Below are positions 1-2,916 of a stretch of DNA of 5,697 bases, piece after piece. Numbering within the stretch: the stretch's first letter is position 1; the number at the start of each line of letters is the position of its first letter. Position numbers and translations under genes: made by a program. The stretch covers positions 1 to 5,697 of the forward strand of contig JAGMFA010000131.1 in assembly GCA_023127875.1 (NCBI GenBank), written 5' to 3'. This stretch comes from Candidatus Zixiibacteriota bacterium. GTDB taxonomy: Bacteria; Zixibacteria; MSB-5A5; SM1-73. The notes below the pieces were generated by a model, which worked only from the letters and a program-made list of their open reading frames with translations, searched no databases and was not told the origin of the DNA.

Positions 1-55
1 TCGGGTTTCTCATTTCGTCCGCCTGCGGCGGACTCCGCTCAGAACCCGACCTACT
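1..55. repeat. Nested hairpin repeat with GACCTAC tail (cut by left edge)
   Basis: The outer arms TCGGGTTTCT (1-10) and AGAACCCGA (41-49) pair over nine bases with one bulged T. Inside them GTCCGCC (17-23) pairs perfectly with GGCGGAC (27-33) around a TGC loop. The right arm runs into GACCTAC (48-54), the same tail found after the hairpins at 723-745 and 780-805. The window starts at the T of what would be GTC on the left arm, so the repeat probably extends left. There is no T-run after it, so it is not an intrinsic terminator. It is best read as one member of a dispersed palindromic repeat family; function is unknown. Confidence 0.7.
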
Positions 56-78
56 ATTATGTGTACGGCGAATGTCCT

Positions 79-94
79 GAGGCTGTCTCAAAAG
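79..94 (+). repeat. Insertion-sequence-end-like motif
   Basis: GAGGCTGTCTCAAAAG resembles the terminal inverted repeats of some transposable elements from memory (GGCTGTCTCAAAA-type ends). It is also of the same general form (GCTGT, then a few bases, then an A-run) as the motifs at 2452-2463 and 5654-5664. No transposase and no matching inverted end is visible nearby, so at most this is a relic end. The identification is tentative. Confidence 0.25.
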
Positions 95-103
95 TCGTCC
101 GTT

Positions 104-147
104 CTGTCGGTTCTTGCGTTTGGCTTGCCAAACGTGTGAACCGACAG
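104..147. repeat. Long two-tier inverted repeat
   Basis: CTGTCGGTTC (104-113) pairs perfectly with GAACCGACAG (138-147). After a symmetric 3/3 internal loop (TTG and TGT), CGTTTGGC (117-124) pairs perfectly with GCCAAACG (127-134). This gives 18 potential base pairs, the strongest hairpin in the window. No T-run follows on either strand, so it is not an ordinary terminator. It lies in the gap downstream of the VOC gene, which is on the minus strand, and 10 bases after the insertion-sequence-end-like motif at 79-94. Confidence 0.75.
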
Positions 148-188
148 CTCGCAAAATCCGTTGAACAGCAAGCTATTACCAAATGACT

Positions 189-231
189 CGTCAGGTCACA
201 CCTCCGACTTCGTCGTCGGCAAGACCTGACG
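189..231. repeat. Two-tier inverted repeat downstream of VOC gene
   Basis: CGTCAGGTC (189-197) pairs perfectly with GACCTGACG (223-231). Inside, CCGAC (204-208) pairs with GTCGG (215-219). It begins 47 bases past the stop codon of the VOC gene in that gene's direction. On the minus strand it is followed by AGTCATTTGG rather than a T-run, so evidence for termination is weak. Its arms contain the same GTCAGG/CCTGAC words as the hairpin at 723-745. Confidence 0.65.
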
Positions 232-277
232 AAACTCAGAATACCAACTTGTGGGACAACCTCTCCACATCTGCCGT

Positions 278-661
278 CTATTTGGGAGCGCAGGCCTTGA
301 AGTACTTGCCCCAATGAACCTGTGTCAAGTCCAACACGTTTCCGTCCAGGTCAACAAACGTGGCCACGCGGCAGCCCCAGGGCATTTCCTTCGGCTCTTC
401 GATGAATTTTACGCCTTTCTCTCGCAGAGTTCGGTAGGCTTCATCGATGTTGTCGACTAAGAAGTCGATGCACGGTTCGCCTTCGCGCAGAGGTTGGAGT
501 TCTCCCCAAGTTTTCACCCCCAGCTCGACGCCGCCGCAGTCAAAGCCGGCGTAGTCTTTGAACTCATACTTCTTTTGCAGCCCGAGGACGTTCTCATAGA
601 ACTCCACAGCCTTTTTCAGGTCTTTCACCGTTAGGGTGACGTCCCAAATCCGTAAGATCAT
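278..661 (-). CDS. VOC-superfamily (glyoxalase/bleomycin-resistance fold) protein
   Basis: The 127-residue product is the usual size for a single-chain vicinal oxygen chelate protein with two beta-alpha-beta-beta-beta modules. Module one begins with TLTVKDLKKAVEFYENVLGL (residues 9-28), matching the V-x-D-L...FY-x-x-VLGL family signature. Module two begins at CIDFLVDNID (64-73) and ends with FVDLDGNVLDL (102-112), the F-x-D-x-D-GN signature. By eye, the usual metal-ligand places are filled by Asp7, Glu46, Cys64 and Asp111 rather than the common His/Glu set, so metal use and reaction cannot be assigned. Members include glyoxalases, dioxygenases, epimerases and resistance proteins; this one is probably cytosolic. 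The start at 661 is chosen over an in-frame ATG at 733 because homology begins at MILRIW and AGGAGA lies 7 bases upstream. Hand-counted GC is about 53%, higher than its neighbours. Confidence 0.88.
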   Translation of the reverse strand: MILRIWDVTLTVKDLKKAVEFYENVLGLQKKYEFKDYAGFDCGGVELGVKTWGELQPLREGEPCIDFLVDNIDEAYRTLREKGVKFIEEPKEMPWGCRVATFVDLDGNVLDLTQVHWGKYFKACAPK

Positions 662-668
662 CGCTTTC

Positions 669-674
669 TCTCCT
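669..674 (-). promoter_or_regulatory. Ribosome binding site fixing the VOC start
   Basis: On the minus strand AGGAGA sits 7 bases before the ATG at 661. No comparable site precedes the alternative in-frame ATG at 733, which lies inside a hairpin repeat. This decides the start. Confidence 0.75.
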
Positions 675-722
675 ATCTTCAAACTGTAAGTCAGGAACCT
701 TGTGTGGCCTTGACATCTTCTT

Positions 723-749
723 GTCAGGTGCACAGGGCACCTGACCTAC
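723..749. repeat. Hairpin repeat with GACCTAC tail
   Basis: GTCAGGTGC (723-731) pairs perfectly with GCACCTGAC (737-745) around the five-base loop ACAGG. The right arm overlaps GACCTAC (743-749). It lies about 60 bases upstream of the VOC start codon, in the 144-bp gap between the VOC and radical SAM genes. On the minus strand it is followed by AAGAAGATG, not a T-run. It is a complete member of the family seen at 1-55 and 780-809. Confidence 0.75.
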
Positions 750-779
750 GGACTTTGGTTAATAAAATATCTATTTTTT

Positions 780-809
780 GTCAAGCAGGCTCCGCCATGC
801 TTGACCTAC
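780..809. repeat. Hairpin repeat with GACCTAC tail overlapping a stop codon
   Basis: GTCAAGCA (780-787) pairs perfectly with TGCTTGAC (798-805). GGC (788-790) and GCC (794-796) can extend the stem past a bulged A. The tail GACCTAC (803-809) contains, on the minus strand, the TAG stop codon (806-808) of the radical SAM gene. The hairpin therefore begins directly after that gene ends. On the minus strand it is followed by an A-rich run (CAAAAAATAG), not Ts, so it does not look like a classical intrinsic terminator, though it could protect the 3' end of the message. The minus strand of its left arm also creates TTGACA (779-784). Confidence 0.7.
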
Positions 810-2263
810 AACTGCTTAACCAGTTGTTTGGTCTTTTCTTTGCTAATTAATTTAGAGGAGAAAGCCTTTACCTCATCTAAGTAGCGACTGTTGTGCACCT
901 TCCATTTGATGAGCATCCAATGACCATAGAGTCGATGTTGAAAGTTTTTGAATTTGAACTTGACCGCGGGTTTGATCGCCTGCCACAGCGAGTAAAACTT
1001 GGGCATAGCCTCCAACATCACCCCAAACTGAAGTTCCCATACCGACATCTTGTTAGGCTTATATACCACGTGATGTCCATCATATTGACTCCAGTCGAAA
1101 GAGGTTATCCGATTTTCTGAGACCAGATTGTCATATAGCGGGGTTCCCGGGAGAGGGGTCAAAATCACCATCTGCACCGTATCGATCTTCCATTTGATGG
1201 CAGTCCTTACCGTCTGCATCACCGTGTCTCTATTATCCGCTTCTCCACCCAGGACAAACATCCCGTGAACTTTGATTTTGTATTGATGTAAAGTTTTTAT
1301 AGCCTCTTCCATCTGCTCCACGGTTTGGCGTTTGTTATATTCTATTAAGGTTTGAGGATTGACCGATTCTAACCCGATGTACAGAACCTTACAGCCGGCC
1401 TTTTGCATCAGTTCCAGAAGCTCCTTATCCCTTACCACATCCAGTCGGCTCTGGGCGGTCCAGGAGATGTGCAGATCATTTTCAAGCATCAACCGGAGAA
1501 GCCTTTTGGTTCTCTTTTTATCAGCATCGAAATTATCGTCGTAAAAAAACATCCATGCTCTGGGATATAGCCGGTGATAATATCTTATATCCTCCAGCAC
1601 TTTCTCCGGACTCCGAGTTCGGTATCTGTGTCCGAACATCTTGGTGACCGAACAGAAGGTACAGTCGAAGGGACATCCCCGCGAAGCCAAAACCGGAAAT
1701 ATGGTCGGGTCTTTCCAGCCTTCTATCAGCGAGAGCTCCGGGGTGGGAAGACTATCCTGATCTATTAAATACGGTCTTTCGTCGTTATGGTACATCCGCG
1801 ACCCTATCTTGTAGGATAGCCCTAGAATTTTGGAAATAGAGGAAGCATCATTTCCGTTTTCTAACCAGGATAAAAGCTCTAGAATCGTCTGTTCACCTTC
1901 TTTTCTTACCACGAAGTCTGTATAGTTATCCAATGCCTCTTCAGCCATAAAGGTGACGTGCGCCCCCCCCATCACGATGGGGATGTCTTTTCCTAAAACC
2001 CGTGCCTTCTCCTTTATCTTTTTGGCGATATGATAAGCCTCTGGAGCAGTGCTGGTGATGGTGGAGAGCATCACCATATCTGCGGATAAGACCTCAGCCC
2101 AATCGATGGGAGCGATGTCCTGGCAAAATAGCTTAACTAAGTATCCCTTATCTCTCAGGATGGTGCCTATAATAGGCAGACCCAGACGGGGAAGCTTGAA
2201 TGCACTGAAAACATGAAACCCGGGGGGTGCTGGCTCAATCCCTATTATTTTTTTGATTTTCAT
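806..2263 (-). CDS. B12-binding-domain radical SAM protein, function unassigned
   Basis: The 485-residue product matches the cobalamin-binding-domain radical SAM (class B, BchE/methyltransferase-like, COG1032-type) architecture. Residues 1-140 form the Rossmann-like B12-binding part: GLPIIGTILRDKGYLVKLF (28-46), MLSTITSTAPEA (65-76) and VMGGAHVTFMAEEAL (97-111). A DxHxxG cobalamin-ligand motif is not seen, as in many relatives. The radical SAM core carries C-x3-C-x2-C as GCPFDCTFC (196-204; Cys197, Cys201, Cys204) for the 4Fe-4S cluster, then FFYDDNF (239-245), YIGLES (295-300) and LTPLPGTPLYDNL (368-380). Residues from about 405 are a basic, aromatic-rich tail. Relatives methylate unactivated carbons or rearrange cofactors, lipids or natural products; the substrate cannot be told here and no pathway genes adjoin. 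Start supported by AAAGGA six bases upstream and a promoter. The TAG stop lies in a repeat tail. Confidence 0.9.
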   Translation of the reverse strand: MKIKKIIGIEPAPPGFHVFSAFKLPRLGLPIIGTILRDKGYLVKLFCQDIAPIDWAEVLSADMVMLSTITSTAPEAYHIAKKIKEKARVLGKDIPIVMGGAHVTFMAEEALDNYTDFVVRKEGEQTILELLSWLENGNDASSISKILGLSYKIGSRMYHNDERPYLIDQDSLPTPELSLIEGWKDPTIFPVLASRGCPFDCTFCSVTKMFGHRYRTRSPEKVLEDIRYYHRLYPRAWMFFYDDNFDADKKRTKRLLRLMLENDLHISWTAQSRLDVVRDKELLELMQKAGCKVLYIGLESVNPQTLIEYNKRQTVEQMEEAIKTLHQYKIKVHGMFVLGGEADNRDTVMQTVRTAIKWKIDTVQMVILTPLPGTPLYDNLVSENRITSFDWSQYDGHHVVYKPNKMSVWELQFGVMLEAMPKFYSLWQAIKPAVKFKFKNFQHRLYGHWMLIKWKVHNSRYLDEVKAFSSKLISKEKTKQLVKQL

Positions 2264-2268
2264 TTTTT

Positions 2269-2274
2269 TCCTTT
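2269..2274 (-). promoter_or_regulatory. Ribosome binding site of radical SAM gene
   Basis: On the minus strand AAAGGA precedes an A-run and the ATG at 2263. The spacing is short (five bases after the A), so it is a moderate rather than strong site. Confidence 0.55.
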
Positions 2275-2290
2275 GTTAACGTGTCCGGTT

Positions 2291-2347
2291 ATAATAGTTC
2301 AAATGTAAACTTGATTCAATCTAACCGAAGCAATACGTTTTTGTCAA
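2291..2347 (-). promoter_or_regulatory. Sigma-70-type promoter(s) for radical SAM gene
   Basis: Two overlapping candidates are visible on the minus strand. The nearer has TTGAAT (2314-2319), a 17-base spacer and TATTAT (2291-2296), giving a leader of roughly 20 bases. The farther has an exact TTGACA (2342-2347), an 18-base spacer and TAGATT (2318-2323). The near one has the better -10 and the far one the better -35. Either would drive the radical SAM gene; the choice is not decidable by eye. Confidence 0.5.
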
Positions 2348-2406
2348 GTTTTTTTATTGAGGTCTTTCGAAAAATTAATTTGAAGATGACAAATTGGAGT
2401 ATTCAC

Positions 2407-2446
2407 CAACATACAACTTGTGGCCTCTGTCTTTGGGCAGACCTTT
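2407..2446 (+). repeat. Diverged direct repeat, left copy
   Basis: Begins CAACA, contains AACTTGTG (2415-2422) and CTGTCTTT (2427-2434), and ends GACCTTT (2440-2446). It matches 2757-2794 at about 30 of 40 positions with one two-base gap. The two copies bracket the central palindrome cluster. Similarity seems to continue weakly to the right (ACTGTTAAAA against ACTGCTTTGAAA). Confidence 0.5.
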
Positions 2447-2451
2447 GGGGA

Positions 2452-2490
2452 CTGTTAAAAAACCCTTTCGGCAGGGCTAAATGCCCTGCC
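2452..2490 (+). repeat. Dispersed 36-bp repeat with internal hairpin, copy A
   Basis: Positions 2452-2487 match 5654-5689 at 32 of 36 bases without gaps, including a 17-base identical block GCAGGGCTAAATGCCCT (2471-2487). In this copy GGCAGGGC (2470-2477) pairs perfectly with GCCCTGCC (2483-2490) around the loop TAAAT. The left part, CTGTT followed by an A-run and CCCT, looks like a mobile-element end. Confidence 0.7.
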
Positions 2491-2519
2491 CTATGGATGA
2501 TAAGTGATTGTCTCCCATC

Positions 2520-2577
2520 GGGCGGGAATTCCCAGACGAGCGGACGCTCCCGTATGGGGTTCTTTGTCATCCCGCCC
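2520..2577. repeat. Nested palindromes
   Basis: GGGCGGGA (2520-2527) pairs perfectly with TCCCGCCC (2570-2577). Inside are the perfect palindrome GGGAATTCCC (2524-2533), which competes with the outer stem, and a small GAGCG/CGCTC hairpin (2538-2549). No T-run follows the outer arm. Confidence 0.55.
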
Positions 2578-2607
2578 CTGAGTGTGGCTTTTTCAACAAG
2601 CCCTTTA

Positions 2608-2626
2608 GTCCCGCCAAAGGCGGGAC
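2608..2626. repeat. Perfect 8-bp hairpin
   Basis: GTCCCGCC (2608-2615) pairs with GGCGGGAC (2619-2626) around an AAA loop. A related CCCGC/GCGGG hairpin with a TTTG loop occurs at 2727-2740. The arms again start with GTC and end with GAC. Confidence 0.65.
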
Positions 2627-2663
2627 ACTCCAAAGTCTATTGGTCAAGCTAAAGTCATAGATC

Positions 2664-2740
2664 ACGCCCAGACGGGCGAGCGAACGCCCAGACGGGGGCG
2701 TAGGCCCTCCTGTCTGGGGGCGTCCGCCCGCTTTGGCGGG
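2664..2740. repeat. Tandem and inverted GC-rich short repeats
   Basis: ACGCCCAGACGGG occurs twice with a 20-base period (2664-2676 and 2684-2696). The first is part of a CGCCC/GGGCG hairpin (2665-2678). GGGGGCGT also occurs twice (2694-2701 and 2716-2723), and the second, read on the other strand, resembles ACGCCC-type sequence again. CCCGC (2727-2731) pairs with GCGGG (2736-2740). No reading frame or array regularity suggests a CRISPR. Confidence 0.55.
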
Positions 2741-2756
2741 ATTTGACACTCCTGGT

Positions 2757-2794
2757 CAACAGGTAACTTGTGACGTCTGCCTTTACCGACCTTT
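2757..2794 (+). repeat. Diverged direct repeat, right copy
   Basis: Partner of 2407-2446: CAACA, AACTTGTG (2765-2772), CTGCCTTT (2777-2784) and GACCTTT (2788-2794) are in the same order. The weak continuation of the homology to the right reaches the -35 element of the helicase promoter at 2805. Confidence 0.5.
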
Positions 2795-2804
2795 TAAAAC
2801 TGCT

Positions 2805-2832
2805 TTGAAAGACGTGCTCTTTTTATTATTAT
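2805..2832 (+). promoter_or_regulatory. Sigma-70-type promoter for pcrA
   Basis: TTGAAA (2805-2810) and TATTAT (2827-2832) are separated by 16 bases and each match five of six consensus positions. An alternative -10, TATATT (2830-2835), has a longer 19-base spacer. Transcription would start near 2839 and give a leader of about 78 bases before the helicase ATG. Confidence 0.5.
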
Positions 2833-2851
2833 ATTACGAGAAAGTTTAGGG

Positions 2852-2906
2852 GAGTTCTGAAGAGGTAATAATTCAGGTGAATTTGAATTTCATTCACAGA
2901 GAACTC
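2852..2906 (+). promoter_or_regulatory. Possible structured leader of pcrA
   Basis: GAGTTCT (2852-2858) can pair with AGAACTC (2900-2906), enclosing GTGAAT (2877-2882) paired with ATTCAC (2892-2897). The outer stem ends 10 bases before the start codon, so it could influence ribosome access. The inner inverted repeat could instead be a protein operator. No known SOS-box pattern (E. coli or Bacillus type) was recognised. Confidence 0.3.
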
Positions 2907-2916
2907 AACGAGAAAA

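Larger units (their letters stand above)
2452..2602. mobile_element. Possible small MITE-like element (relic)
   Basis: The left end reads TGTTAAAAAACCC (2453-2465). The right end, read on the minus strand from 2599, is TGTTGAAAAAGCC, matching at 11 of 13 bases in inverted orientation. The right motif also forms its own hairpin (GGCTT 2586-2590 with AAGCC 2598-2602). About 150 bp with imperfect terminal inverted repeats and no coding capacity fits a miniature inverted-repeat element. No clear flanking target duplication was found, so the call is tentative. Confidence 0.3.
2264..2916. other. Divergent intergenic region rich in palindromes, no gene
   Basis: This 653-bp spacer separates the minus-strand radical SAM gene from the plus-strand helicase. 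Each end is AT-rich and carries a promoter. The centre (about 2400-2795) is GC-rich in places and built from short inverted and direct repeats, listed separately. Reading frames exist here but are interrupted hairpin sequence without protein-like composition, and I do not call any gene. Confidence 0.7.

Noticed and set aside
57..314. Minus-strand 85-residue frame downstream of the VOC gene
   Set aside because: It is made mostly of the hairpins at 104-147 and 189-231, overlaps the end of the VOC gene and has no protein-like features.
662..733. N-terminal extension of the VOC protein to the in-frame ATG at 733
   Set aside because: The extra 24 residues are translated from hairpin-repeat sequence and do not resemble the family. 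A good ribosome binding site stands before the ATG at 661.
755..784. VOC promoter using the minus-strand TTGACA at 779-784
   Set aside because: The -35 match is exact but comes from the edge of the repeat hairpin, and no acceptable -10 lies 16-18 bases downstream.
780..805. Intrinsic terminator for the radical SAM gene
   Set aside because: The hairpin is well placed, but in the gene's direction it is followed by an A-run, not a T-run.
2664..2723. Short CRISPR-like array
   Set aside because: There are only two 13-base units with a 7-base gap, no spacer-sized intervals and no cas genes.
2403..2749. Small reading frames in the divergent spacer
   Set aside because: They run through GC-rich palindromes, give proline/glycine/arginine-rich nonsense, lack ribosome sites, and overlap on both strands.
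2877..2897. SOS (LexA) box upstream of pcrA
   Set aside because: The inverted repeat GTGAAT/ATTCAC fits neither the CTGT-N8-ACAG nor the GAAC-N4-GTTC pattern.
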